The notes: generated from the letters alone by a model not told the origin. A DNA stretch of 64,000 bases from Asterias rubens (GCF_902459465.1 NC_047063.1:7687343-7751342); one strand, 5' to 3'. Positions 32,967 through 43,647 are shown, numbered from the stretch's first letter. Made by a program: numbers and translations.

Positions 32967-33431
32967 CTTCCACCAGGTACAGTCCAAACACAACCCCCGA
33001 CAGATATACTGGGCTGTCACAAATGTACCCGTTCCAAATGCAAAACGTGTCTGCACATTAAGCCCTCACTTAAGGTGAAGAGTCATACCACTGGCTCTTC
33101 ATACAACATCAAGACCGACTCTGAATGCAGCACGTCTAATGTAGTCTATGTCATATCATGTAAGAGATGTGGGCTACAATATGTGGGAGAGACTAAGACC
33201 AAACTTAGTCTTCGCTTTGCGAATCATGTCTCTTCCATAAAGACTAAGAAACCGTACCCAGTCTCTATCCACTTCAACAGCCCCAATCATAGTGTCATTG
33301 ATGTTGAACTTCTGGTGATTGAAGCTTGCAATGGTGATGACACACACCGCAAGAATAGAGAATCACACTGGATTCACCAACTCAAGACAGTCAAACCCTT
33401 TGGACTTAACATAAACACTGGTGTTAAATAA
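32967..33431 (+). CDS. GIY-YIG endonuclease end of a Penelope-like element (partial)
   Basis: The frame is open from just after a TAA at 32964-32966 to the stop at 33429-33431, about 154 residues. The first part has the cysteine motif CHKCTRSKCKTCLHI, the zinc-finger-like linker of Penelope proteins. It is followed by VVYVISCKRCGLQYVGET, the GIY-YIG core in its V-YVI...QYVGET form. Downstream are the conserved R of LSLRFANHV and the glutamate of RESHWIHQLKTVKPFGLNIN. The domain nicks DNA for retrotransposition. All these motifs are intact with no frameshift, which suggests a young copy. There is no start codon or promoter for this remnant, so it is probably not expressed as such. Confidence 0.85.
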   Translation, partial: LPPGTVQTQPPTDILGCHKCTRSKCKTCLHIKPSLKVKSHTTGSSYNIKTDSECSTSNVVYVISCKRCGLQYVGETKTKLSLRFANHVSSIKTKKPYPVSIHFNSPNHSVIDVELLVIEACNGDDTHRKNRESHWIHQLKTVKPFGLNINTGVK

Positions 33432-33948
33432 CTTCTCATTACCCTCCACTTTACTTCTGCCTAAGAACTCATATGTTGTATATATTCTGTACATAAAGTA
33501 TAAATTAACCTAGTTTAAAGTTGTTTTTATAAATTCATCACTGTAACTATCTGATGTAAGTAACCCCCCCCCCTTTTTTTTCCACAGGTCCCTCATACCT
33601 ATTTTTAAAATCATCATACCTTTGATCTTGCTATTCTTATTAATTGACCATTGTTAGTTGCATCATGATGCAACTTGCTCTCTAATCCTACCCTTTCATG
33701 TCTCCCTGCATTGTTGTCGAACAATACATTTACCACTTTTATGGTCCAGTAACCCTTCCTTTCATTCGAAACATCCTTTGTCCTCGCCACTTCACTCCTA
33801 TTGGTTCATAGCCCCCAATATTGTTTCTGAAATAGGAACTTTGATTGGCTGTTATTTTCCCGCTTCTTTCTGGATCCTTTCCTTAATCCCTTTCCCCCTC
33901 TCTTTTTCTATAAATGGATATGTATTTGTTTGTACTTGTCTTATGCCT

Positions 33949-33987
33949 CTGAAGAAGGTCCGGATTGGATCGAAAGCTAAGGCCATC
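33949..33987 (+). ncRNA. Hammerhead-ribozyme-like core in the Penelope tail
   Basis: CTGAAGA fits the CUGANGA core. GGTCC/GGATC forms a five-pair stem II (one G-U) with a five-base loop, and is followed by GAAA. A short GC/GC stem and a possible cleavage triplet ATC (33985-33987) come next. Stem III has two unpaired bases and I cannot draw a good stem I, so activity is doubtful. Penelope-like elements are known to carry hammerhead motifs in their terminal repeats, which is why I list it. Confidence 0.35.
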
Positions 33988-34000
33988 TACCCTATTCATT

Positions 34001-34014
34001 ATATATGTTAGTAA
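34001..34014. repeat. Target-site duplication, right copy
   Basis: ATATATGTTAGTAA, identical to 32953-32966. Confidence 0.85.
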
Positions 34015-34403
34015 TAAATATAAATATTTAAATAATCATACAGAAACAGGGACAGAGTTGTTTTAACAGGCAACTGTTAATTAAAGTAAGCCCCCACCTC
34101 CTGTCATGCCTGTGTGGTTTGCTAACTGAACTGAGTGAAGGTGTGGGGGGGGGCTACTGTTGTTGAGGCTCGGGAAAGTTTCTGTATGGCACCACCCTTT
34201 TTTCATTCGATATGAAATAATTTAGTATCTAATTTACCTCGATGACTAAATGAGATTTCCCTTTTTGTAAAAATGAGTGAAAAGGTGGTGGGGATTCCAG
34301 TGGCACCGCCAAATGGAAAGTCATCCAAGGCTCTTTCCCATTTCATCTCAACGAGATCTCTCGTATTGTTTCTGGTCTTGTAAAAACAATTCTGTTTTTA
34401 AAA

Positions 34404-34568
34404 AGGCCTGTATGCTTCGTTTTTGATAGGGCAGGGCACCAAGGCATGTTCTCTATTGGTAAAGGGCACTCTGATGAGAAAATTGTAAAAATTCTACTGC
34501 CAGAGTATTTGAAGGGCACCAAGGCGATGACTAGTGGGCATGGAGGCAATCACCTTCATTGCCTCCAG
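34404..34568 (+). repeat. Dispersed repeat, family E, copy 1
   Basis: AGGCCTGTATGCTTCGTTTT starts a ~165-bp block ending CCTTCATTGCCTCC. It shares this start, the GGGCACCAAGGC motif and GGGCATGGAGGCAAT with 40617-40768. No inverted ends or coding signal seen. Confidence 0.75.
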
Positions 34569-34663
34569 GAAGTGTCAGGCCTGCTGGTCCTTTTAACACT
34601 TTGGCGTGGTCGTAGTGTAGATTTGTGCTTGTAATTTGTTGTATTACTTTTTTTTCTTCGCAG

Positions 34664-35057
34664 GTGTACTGTTATGAATGCTGTACGAATTCTAAAGAGA
34701 ATCAACAGACGACTGTAACATACTCAGGCATGGATACAGGAATGACAGAGAAGCATTGTGAGGTCCTCGCTAAATGCCGTGTACAATTCGTCAAGGACCT
34801 GAATCCTGACGATGTTCTTGACCATCTCATAGCCGATCTCATAATCACCTCTGATGACCAAGAGGATATAGCAGCACAGAAAACACGCAAGGATAGGGTA
34901 CGCTTTATTCTGGACCTTCTGCCACAACGAAGTGATCGAGCTTTCTATAGCTTAAAGGAAGCCCTCAACGATGCAGACTCTGGGCATCGTCACTTGTATG
35001 AGCTACTGGATAAGACGTTAGATGATGTTTCTCTGCCATGCCCAGTTCAGGCTACAG
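34664..35057 (+). CDS. CARD exon of a CRADD/RAIDD-like adaptor
   Basis: The exon follows a T-rich tract and CAG (34661-34663) and ends before GTAATT (35058). It starts in phase 0 and ends in phase 1. The first in-frame ATG is at 34730. The residues from MTEKHCEVLAKCRVQFVKDL onward, through VRFILDLLPQRSDRAFYSLK, match a caspase-recruitment domain of about 90 residues. CARDs form six-helix bundles that pair with caspase or adaptor CARDs. Together with the death domain in the next exon, the order CARD-DD is that of CRADD, which links death receptors or PIDD to caspase-2. From the 34730 ATG the spliced protein would be 236 residues, somewhat longer than human CRADD (199). If an upstream coding exon exists, the protein would be longer. 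Echinoderms have many such adaptors, so orthology is not certain. Confidence 0.85.
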
Positions 35058-35309
35058 GTAATTTGTCAACTTGTATTTTATTTTTAATTTTCATGTCAAT
35101 AACTTCTTGTGTTTTAATTTGTGTAAATGCACACGTGAAAGTTATGCAAAATATGCAAATTGTATAATGTACAGCATTTATTTCCTTAAAAGGTACTGAC
35201 AAGGCCCGGACTACTGGTGTTGTAGTTGAACTATTAAACTTGGTTAATTGTGATGCCACGACTCCTACACAAATAGTCAGGACTACCATATGTCATGCTA
35301 ATATAAAGG

Positions 35310-35457
35310 ACACAAAGTGTGTGCAACAAGGGTGTTTTTTGTTTCATTAGTCCAAAATTTTAGTATAAATTTTTCATTTTTATGCATTTATGTTGCGAAA
35401 ACACCAAGTGAGAAAACTGGTCTTTGACAACTACCAAAGGTGTCCAGTGCCTTTAAG
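35310..35457. mobile_element. TTAA element, family C, fragment in the adaptor gene intron
   Basis: Contains GTGTGCAACAAGGGTGTTTT and ends CTACCAAAGGTGTCCAGTGCCT just before TTAA, within the intron 35058-35541. The middle of the element is deleted. Confidence 0.65.
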
Positions 35458-35541
35458 AATACTTTGTCAAATAGATTTGCTTCACTTCTGCATGCAAATA
35501 ATTCTGATCATCATTTTTGTCTTTTGTGAATTATGTTACAG

Positions 35542-35924
35542 ATAGTAAGGTGCCAATGGAACTTGATCCTCCTCTGGATCCTCCTCTGGCTCAGAGCAGT
35601 ACCAGGGCAGGGCATGACGTGGCAGAACGCTTACGCAATGGACCAGTAAACCCCAATCAACCTGTGACTGAGCAACAACTGGCCACCCTCGCTGGGAAAA
35701 TTGGAAAAGAATGGGAATTTCTGGGTGCGAAACTCGGAATGAATGATAACGATATGTATAAATTCAAAATGGAGAACCAGTACAACGCATGGGCACAGAT
35801 TCAAGCAATGCTTATTAAATGGAGGAACCGAGAGTATAAAAATGCCACTATTGGAGTGCTGATCGAAAAATGCAAGGAAGCTGACATTGGAAGGGATTCG
35901 TATGAATTCTTAATAAATCCATAA
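35542..35924 (+). CDS. Death-domain exon of the CRADD/RAIDD-like adaptor
   Basis: The acceptor is TTATGTTACAG (ends 35541). Phase 1 matches the donor at 35057, and the codon rebuilt across the junction is aspartate. A proline-rich linker (ELDPPLDPPLAQSS) precedes a death domain starting near VTEQQLATLAGKIGKEWEFL. It has the usual W in helix 2, a LGMNDNDMYKFK turn, AWAQIQAMLIKWRNRE and a final helix ending at the stop 35922-35924. Death domains bind other death domains, for instance in PIDD. The 3' UTR follows; an AATAAA occurs near 36935. The small linker and clean splice sites argue for a functional gene. Confidence 0.85.
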
Positions 35925-36522
35925 TAGTGCTGGTCAATCAACTATTAAAAGTACTTGACAATTATTATTATTAGAGACGTGTGCAACTCGTGATTGCCCT
36001 TGCACACTGCTCCTCTCCCAATGTGAGTCTGTGCAGTAGTTATATCTGAACCTTTCTTAAAATTGTTGCTTTGTTTTCTTTTCAAATGGATATGTATAAT
36101 ATTAATAATAATGTTATACTTGAAATGTTTAAAGGATTTGAGGCATTGCATGGTGAGGTCAATGTATATTCGGTTGCCTTAACACCATGTGTGTACTCCG
36201 CGGTAGTAGAATAAGCAAGACAGTTTTCCAAGAACAAACTCTACCTGGCAAGGAGATACACACATGGTGTTACCACAATCCAAATATATATTGAAATGTT
36301 TAGTTTATATTTTATCTGCTTCTCGCTATGAATCTCTTAATATTGGTTTTGCGCATTACAAATGCCTATTTTTATCATTTTTATTATTGTAACCATGACA
36401 TGACTTAATTTCAGATATGGCACATGCTGACTTGTTTGACTCGGAATCTGCTTAGCATGTTAAGTTTATGTTTACAGTGTAAGCAGATAAGAGAGTTTGT
36501 TAACATAGATCACTGTTTAGAG
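35925..36522. other. Probable 3' UTR and flank of the adaptor gene
   Basis: Non-coding. Two copies of ACACATGGTGTTACCACAA or a close relative occur near 36184 and 36260. No other element recognised. Confidence 0.35.
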
Positions 36523-36653
36523 GTCGATTCCACAAAGAGTAAGGACTAGCCCTATTTCATAATATGAGATATTAAAGACTTGAGGCTAGTCCTAAGTTAG
36601 GATGAGTAACTCGAGATATTGAAGACTAGTCTTAACTCTTTGTGAAATCCACC
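36523..36653. mobile_element. Small inverted-repeat element, family D
   Basis: GTCGATTCCACAAAGAGTAA at the left is mirrored by TTAACTCTTTGTGAAATCCAC at the right, and internal ACTAG motifs are also inverted. The size of about 131 bp and lack of coding capacity fit a MITE. Confidence 0.7.
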
Positions 36654-37001
36654 CCAGTGTATCCAATGTATTTAATACATGTACAACCATTCAGTTTATT
36701 TAGTCCATGTGTTTAAAAGGCTCTTGGATGCAGCTGGTAAAACTACTTGTGTCAATATTCTTGCTGTATTCTGAAGAGGACAAAATAATTGTGAATGAGT
36801 AGCGCCCTCCAGTGGTCCTGAATGGAGAGGTTGCTATTTCAGAATGGCAATGTGACATCTTGTGTATTCTAGTACTAGACTATCCTTGTGTATGCATTGT
36901 TTGCTTAAAAGTTTTGCAATTGAATATATTAACATGAATAAAATTCCCCCTCCAGGGAAAAAAAATTAAATGAATAAAAAGATTATGTTAATTTGTGGAA
37001 G

Positions 37002-37345
37002 TGTTGTGGCCGAGCAATTAAGAGCACCGAATTCAAACTCTGGTGTTTCTGATCAGCAGAGTGTGGGTTCAAATCCTCCAATCATGACACTTGTGTCCGT
37101 CCTTAAACAAGACAATTAACCATTGCTTCGTCCTTCGACCTGGATGTAAAGCCATTGGGCCCATGTGTTGTGTAAAACATGTAGAAGAACCCAGTGCACT
37201 TACTGACAAACCCTTATAAGGTGCTACTTAATTGGGTCTCTGAATTCATAACTTCAGTATACTATCTTTATGTATAAATGTATTTACTATACATGTAATA
37301 AGTGCCTTGAGTACCTTGTAAGTAGATACGTGCGCTATATAAGAC
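37002..37345 (+). mobile_element. tRNA-derived SINE
   Basis: A-box-like TGTGGCCGAGCAATTAAG and B-box GGGTTCAAATCC (37067-37078) with a variable-arm-like stretch, as in serine/leucine tRNAs. The body begins CATGACACTTGTGTCCGTCC. It ends with CCTTGAGTACCTTGTAAGTA and GCGCTATATAAG. Confidence 0.75.
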
Positions 37346-38370
37346 TTTGGTATTATATTAATTTTATAGAGGGATATGCCTCAAAGCTGAGTTGTGTGAG
37401 AACTCAAATCGATAAGTTCTCTTCACTTGATTATGTGACCTTGCAACAGCCAAATTTATCGAAAACCAACAAATTTGTTGTCATTGGTTTTCCTTTGGTT
37501 TGTATGTTGTAAGACTAATATAACCTTTGAAACATGTATTGCAATCATGTTGTTAATTTTACTCTACACCATGTTGGGACAGACTTTGAAATAAATTAAT
37601 TAATTTTTAAATTGTACATATTTGTTTTCCTTTCTTCTATCTTTAGTAGTCTTCTAGACCCCCATGGTGGGGGGGGGGGGGGGGGGGCAGAAGACTTTTA
37701 TTGTGGTTGGTGGGGCGGGCTGTTTAATGTATCAACCATTCATTCACATAAATAATGTGGCAATGCTTGTTTTATAACATTGTTATAAATTAATAACAAT
37801 AAATGGCATAATGCGCGATTTTGGAGGTTTTGTGTCTTCTAATTTTGAATTGATTTGAAGATAATATTAAAACCAGAGAATCTGGCAATTCGACAGACGA
37901 CTACCAGAAACAATGTCAATAGGATCACTCAGTTATTTTCAGCACACAGTCAGTTGTTTTAATAGTACCGGTACTACTTTGCTAGTTCGACCTGAACAAG
38001 GCTAAAAGCCACCCTTGGTAAGGTGCAAATGGAAAATAACTGAGGGGAGCCGGAACTAAAGTTAGGAATTGAGATTCCTCAAAAGTCTAGATCATTGCCT
38101 GAAACATGCACCAGGCAAAGAGTTCCAATACAAGAGATTATTATAGGGGCGGGGCATTGTCTAACCAAGAAGAGACACGGGTTGAAGTTGCCCGATGCAA
38201 CTTGATGCAACTTTCTTCAACTTCACTCCAGAAAAGAGTTAACACTTTATAAGTACTTCCCCAACACAAGTCGATCGACTATTCAGGAGCAATGACAATG
38301 CTGTGGATGATATGGACAGCACTGTTGTACGGAAGCTATTGCCGCCACATGAATTAAAAAAATAAATCTT
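37346..38370. other. Intergenic DNA with a 19-base G-run
   Basis: An uninterrupted run of 19 G lies at 37669-37687. No gene recognised. Confidence 0.45.
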
Positions 38371-38379
38371 TCTCTTATT

Positions 38380-38492
38380 GTGTAAGTACACGATAAGTTC
38401 AACCTTCTCGTGTACGTACACAATAAATCCAAACTTACCGTGTACGTACACGCAAGTTTGTACGTACACGGCAACTTCTCGTGTACGTACAC
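38380..38492. promoter_or_regulatory. Array of GTGTACGTACAC palindromes
   Basis: The 12-bp perfect palindrome GTGTACGTACAC occurs at 38410-38421, 38440-38451 and 38481-38492. An 11-base copy is at 38459-38469 and a one-mismatch copy at 38380-38391. Spacings are 30, 30, about 19 and 22 bp. Often the surrounding bases extend the palindrome (CG...CG). It lies about 0.8 kb before the candidate first exon at 39305. Clustered palindromes suggest a binding site for a dimeric factor, but I cannot name it, and a minisatellite is the alternative. Confidence 0.45.
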
Positions 38493-38689
38493 AATAAGAT
38501 AATCGGTTTTATTAGCAGATGGATGCTATTTTAAACAGTACGCATTTTTTTACTTTCTCAGTTAGAGATGTGCGTGTTCCTTGCGGAGCCTCAACTAAAC
38601 GTCAAGTGCATTTCACTCTGCCGTCCCCAGCCAAACACACTGCGTATAAATGTTTAATTAATTATAATAATTATAGATTGAGCAGGCAG

Positions 38690-39304
38690 ATTATACGTAG
38701 TGAGCCCGCACGGACGGCCGGCCGGTCGCGCGACCAGGCTTACATCTCATTAGTTGGTGTCTGCGTTGCCCTGCTGTGTACGGCAAACAGTTGCGTGAAA
38801 TGTTGTCGGTCTGGCCGGGGCAACATATCGCCACGGGGTTTATCCAATAATATAACCAGCCTGTTTTTTAGCCGCTTCTTGCCTCGCACGACGGCGGTTT
38901 TTGTGGGCTGATTATGCATACACTCTCGAGGTGATGACACCTTTAATGCACGAATATTTTTCACATACGGAGCAAGCAAGAGATGATGTCCGAAAAAAAA
39001 CAAGATACACCACTGCGAACCAATTGGACATAAAACAAACATTTAATTCCTGTCACAATGTATGTGCATTTACTGGCGCGGTCTCTGCTTGCACATTTTT
39101 AGTCCCGTCGAATTGAGATAATTAAATGCATATTTTTGACCGAGGCGAGTCTCTCCACATTGGCCGTGACTTTGGCTTGAAGCACGGCGTATGACTGCTT
39201 TGTCTCGCACGCTGTTGTCTTGCTGCTGAACAAGAGGGGATAGTGGCTGTGTGCCTGTCACCGGGGGTTGAAGACACACGAGCTCGTGTGTGGAAACAAG
39301 GAAG
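38690..39304 (+). promoter_or_regulatory. CpG-rich, promoter-like region
   Basis: Locally GC- and CpG-rich (for example GCACGGACGGCCGGCCGGTC near 38707) inside AT-rich DNA, and directly before a candidate first exon. No clear TATA box. The 130-residue frame at 38519-38911 has no recognisable domain. Confidence 0.35.
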
Positions 39305-39380
39305 ATGACGAACCCTATTTTGGGAGGAGGCGGGACTGCACATCGGAGGATGTCAGAAGATTCAGACAGACAACTTGAAG
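39305..39380 (+). CDS. Candidate first exon of the small membrane protein
   Basis: An ATG at 39305 follows an in-frame TGA at 39269. It opens 25 codons (MTNPILGGGGTAHRR...) ending in CTTGAAG before a GTTTGC donor (39381). The exon ends in phase 1, which fits the phase-1 acceptor at 53932. The donor is weak after GT, and the implied intron is about 14.5 kb, so other exons may lie between or this may be a different transcript. Confidence 0.3.
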
Positions 39381-40198
39381 GTTTGCTCTTGGTTCATTTA
39401 TAGTTTTTATAATAATCTATTAAAAAGGACAACCCTTAAAATGGCAACAATTCCTTCTAAACCATGTTTTTTAAGGTGAACGCTAAAAACTCAAAGCCTC
39501 AACAACTTCAAACTGAAACCTTTGTCTCGCATTATAGCAGACGCTAGCTGTGCTATTGTGAAAAAATACACCTAATTTTTTTGATGAGGTCAAAAATGTT
39601 ATGAAGATTTTGCACATTTTAATATTTGTTTCAGTGGTCGCTTTAACTGTTCATATTGCAGGCAGTATAGAGCTGAAACCTTGGCAAATAGGCTATATCT
39701 CTTTTATAGAGAGATGAACTAAACACATAAGGGGCATTGCTTGGCAACAGACAGCTCATGACAGAGTGAAATGGAGAATTGGTGAGGATGCTTTCCTCCA
39801 GTGCAGTGGAGTCAAATATAGGCTAGACAGATTTTAGCTTAAAGAAAAGATGCACCGTTTCTTTAAAGGTGCCCGTTGGGTGGTTCAGATAATAACACAA
39901 AACGTAGTGGTGGTCGGTAAGGTGTCAACAAAACCAACAAATAAAACAATGACTTTGTCATCGTTTCTGCACCCCCAATGTAGACCTGTCTGCATTGTTT
40001 CTATTGGAAGCATTTTTTTGCCCTTTTACTCAAACAAAACAAAAATGACATCCAGGAAATTAGAGCTATTAATATAGCTTAGGAATGGCCTTGTAGTAGA
40101 AAGCAATGTGTTGGCGTCTGGCATATAGGGAGGTTGGCTGCACCCATCGCATATTATTCACCCACTGAATGTAATTGTGCACACTGAGATACATAGAC
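39381..40198. other. Candidate intron sequence, no gene recognised
   Basis: No repeat or coding signal beyond short unsupported frames. Confidence 0.3.
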
Positions 40199-40315
40199 AG
40201 GGGTCCAATTTTATAGAGCTTTTTTAGAACAACTGGCAAAAGTGTAACAAAATTCTGATACCAGAATAAGCAGATAATTGTAAAGCAACATTTTCTCCAT
40301 ATAAATTTGGCCATG
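40199..40315. mobile_element. Family A element fragment
   Basis: GGGGTCCAATTTTATAGAGC at the left and ATAAATTTGGCC at the right recall family A ends, with ATAAGCAGATAATTG inside. Diverged and shortened. Confidence 0.5.
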
Positions 40316-40616
40316 ATCAACATCGAACGTTTTTTGGCGAAAATACATGGCATTCATTAGAGAGGCTGAGATGACGACCTTTACAATGGCACTGTATCAT
40401 CCCAAAGTAGCTAGTGGACTTCAACCACTAACTATAGCCAAACAAAACACCTCTATAGGCGTGGGTTCAAGCACTACTTTGTCTCGCTCAAAGACAAATA
40501 TTTACCAAGCTAGCTCTGCATGCAGTTTCATCGCGAGTTGATGAACTTTATGGTTCAGAATTTATATCAAATTAATTTTCAAAAATCTTTTGACACACTA
40601 CTACCAATAATGTAAC

Positions 40617-40768
40617 AGGCCTGTATGCTTCGTTTTTGAAAGGGCAGGGGCACCAAGGCATTTTCTCCGAGGTTCAGGGCACCCTATTGAGAACATTTTA
40701 AAGGAGCATTTCAAGGCCAACAATGCTATGACGAGGGGGCATGGAGGCAATTGCCTTCATTGCCTCTT
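40617..40768 (+). repeat. Dispersed repeat, family E, copy 2
   Basis: Starts AGGCCTGTATGCTTCGTTTT and ends GCCTTCATTGCCTC, as in 34404-34568, with internal indels. Confidence 0.75.
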
Positions 40769-41177
40769 TGGCTTGATATTAGAATAAACATCCACAAATC
40801 TCGACACGCCGGCATTGTTACTCCTAATTTAATAAAAAAATATGTGGCTACTAGAAAACCACACATATTTGTTTTTATATGAATACCTAATGTACAGTGC
40901 CACACAAAAAGGGGTGGAGATTACACCTTGTAATACTATATATGAGGGCGTTGTAGTGTAGTATGTTCATGTCAAAGAAGCTGCATATGGACATAACCCA
41001 CAGGCATTTTTCTATTTTGGTTCGTGCATTATTCAATCAATGACAGGATACTTTGGTGCACAGATTTAGCACTTCGGGCAATCCTACAAAAAGGCAGTAA
41101 GCTGTAAATTAAATTGTGCCTTTTGCTGGATGCAGTTACCCCAGTACTTTACTCGATATTGTCGTGTTCTGGTTTGG

Positions 41178-41262
41178 AACCTCTATGCGGTAATTCAGAG
41201 AGGATTCGAACCTGCAACTTCGCGTTGAAGAGCAAGAGCAGATTTGTGTGGAATGTGTGCAG
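41178..41262 (-). mobile_element. tRNA-like SINE fragment
   Basis: On the minus strand, GCGAAGTTGCAGGTTCGAAT followed by CC carries a B-box and an anticodon-side stretch. Only the head is recognisable. Confidence 0.4.
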
Positions 41263-42095
41263 CCACCTTTTACACGTGTATGGGAAGCCCACAATGTTGA
41301 TAGGTTCAAGGCTGGCCTTAAAGACAAACCTTTCTTAGTGTACTTTTCCCTCATCGGACCCGAGCACCCCCCACCCCCCCCCCCCCCCCTCGGAAATCAT
41401 ACTTGCGATATAGTGCAATATTTAGTCTGTTTGTGATAGCCCCAAAGTAATTCACATAACACTCTAGAAATACTTTGTTGTAGCATGATGCTATAGGTTC
41501 ATTACAATGTGCTGGCTTCAGACCTCTTATCCCATAAAAGACTTTGTGAGATAATATCAAAGTGTACAAATTCATGGGTGAAATTATCTGCTGCTTTTTG
41601 AATACGTGGTAATCATAACTGCTTAAACCAGTACTGTTTATCATTACCTTTCTGGTATGTAAAGTTACCTTCCAAAATAAGGTTTTAAAACCGTATGTAC
41701 TGTTATTTTTACTTGTTTTTAACGAACAGGGGCATGTTTCATGATCGGCCTGCCAATACAAATGGGCATTTTTTTTTTTTATAATTATAACTACCACTTG
41801 GTTTTAATTTCCTAAAAAGATATCACAATAAAGTATGAGAGGCATATTCCCTTTAAAGGTAATACAGTGGCTGAGTATGGGATGATGTTTGATCGATATT
41901 TGTACTACATATTGTAAACACGAGTGTGATATTAATTTAATGGCTGTCTGGATACAGCCTTGTATTTTTATTAGAACTCAATGATCCATGGTCAAACTAC
42001 CATAGTCTGCTTCAGGATTGCTTGAGCGTCGATGTAAAAACACCATATTATATTATCCTTTCAAGAAGTAGTACGTCTTAAAACAAAAGTATATT
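41263..42095. other. Intronic or intergenic DNA with a C-run
   Basis: A C-rich run at about 41367-41390 is the only marked feature. The frame at 41351-41797 (minus strand) has no recognisable domain. Confidence 0.35.
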
Positions 42096-42099
42096 TTAA

Positions 42100-42345
42100 G
42101 ACACTGGACACGTTTTGTAATTTGTGAAAGACCAGTATGCTCACTTGGTGTATCTCAACATATTTTATGCATAAAATATTAAATCTGGAAAAAGTTCGGC
42201 TCGCGCTCAATAATTGGTCATCGAAATTGCAAGAAAACAATGAAAGAAACAACTCAATTGAAGTGTACTTTCAGATGCCTAAAAAGGGCTCATTGAGATT
42301 AAAATGTTAGTGAGGAACCTCTTTCTAAAAAAAAGAAAACAGCGG
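42100..42345. mobile_element. TTAA element, family C, truncated
   Basis: TTAA (42096-42099), then GACACTGGACACGTTTTG, with CATCGAAATTGCAAGAAAAC inside. The right end is missing. Confidence 0.7.
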
Positions 42346-42666
42346 GTCTAAAAAATCCTTACAACTCTTTCGTTTGGTTAATATACTTTTGGATAATTAT
42401 TATTAACGAACAGTTCCATTAGGCTTGGTTTCTTGCTATCTTTATAGATAACTTAAACTCATATTGAAGGGGGCTTTCTTTATAATGGCTTCTTTTGACA
42501 GCGATGGTTTATTTGATGCAAAAAACCTCCTAATTCGGGAAGATGAAATGAGATAGACTGAGTTTCCGTCAGTCAGACTATAAACCCTGACATACAGGGC
42601 AGACAAAACACCTGTTTTTAAAGAAACACTGCAGAGCAGGTGGATCCACTGAACGCTTTCTCTTAA

Positions 42667-43028
42667 AGGCACTGGACACCTTTGGATTGTCAAAGACCAG
42701 TATTCTCACTTGGTGTATTCCATCATAATATGCATAAAATAACAACTCTGTGAACATTTGGCCTCCACTTTGGTCATCGAAGATGCAAGAGAATAATGAA
42801 AGAAAACAACATTTTATGCAAAAAATAATGTGTGTGCTTTCACATGCCTAAAAAGAGCTTCAGGCCTAGCCAGAAGTTATTATTTTGAGAGAGATATCTA
42901 CCTTTTTCTCTAAAACTACGTTACTTTGTGGGGAGCCGTTTCTCACAACACCTCTCCATTGCTCATTACCAAGAAATTTATATGCTAACAATCATTTTGA
43001 ATATATGTACCAATATTATCCAGTGCCT
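42667..43028. mobile_element. TTAA element, family C, full length
   Basis: Bordered by TTAA at 42663-42666 and 43029-43032. Ends are AGGCACTGGACACC and TATCCAGTGCCT. Contains GGGGAGCCGTTTCTCAC. Confidence 0.8.
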
Positions 43029-43389
43029 TTAAATTCCCAGCTCAGAAGTCCAAGTCCGACAGCGCCTCTGGGCTTAAAAAAAAACCGCCAACCAACCAAA
43101 CAATGATGAAAGTCAGTATCATTTTGAAAATGCCTCGCACGATTTGGGACTGGGAGCAACCTGACGATCGCGTGTTGCTGTTTTCTGCATCTTTGAATTA
43201 TTGGGGCTTTTGGCTGAATGCATGCGGTTGAATGATGAATCATCATCAGATACACTTGCGATTATGTGTAGTGACTTATTCACGAAAATGGGCCTTTTCT
43301 ATATTTTTTCACTAACAACTTAAAATTTAATTCGATAGATGTAGGGAACAGATAGGCGAATAGTATTCTTCGGTTTGGATTGTCTTTAA

Positions 43390-43647
43390 AGCACTGGACA
43401 TTATAAATAATTACTCAAAATAATTGTTAGCAAGCATTAAAAACTCATTTGGTAATGTTAAAAAATTTCAGGCATGAAGTCTTTTATTGTGCATCTGAAA
43501 GCGCAAAAATGTGTACAACAAGGCTGTTTTTTTTTCTCTTGCAACTTAAATGACCACATTTTCACAGGCTGGTTATGCATTTGTTGGGATCATCAAGTGA
43601 GAATACTGCATGGTCTTTAACATTTGTACCAAAGGTGTCCAGTGCCT
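43390..43647. mobile_element. TTAA element, family C, internally deleted
   Basis: Bordered by TTAA at 43386-43389 and 43648-43651. Ends are AGCACTGGACAT and AGGTGTCCAGTGCCT. About 258 bp. Confidence 0.75.

Larger units (their letters stand above)
32967..34000 (+). mobile_element. 5'-truncated Penelope-like retroelement
   Basis: The 1,034-bp insertion lies between perfect 14-bp direct repeats. It starts inside the open reading frame, in the linker before the GIY-YIG domain, and ends with a non-coding tail holding CTGAAGAAGG and GGATCGAAAGC, a pattern known from Penelope terminal repeats. The truncation right at the duplication fits target-primed reverse transcription that stopped early. No reverse transcriptase domain remains. 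Confidence 0.85.

Noticed and set aside
38519-38911. A 130-residue frame in the CpG-rich region
   Set aside because: No recognisable domain. GC-rich sequence lengthens open frames by chance, and a minus-strand frame of similar length overlaps it.
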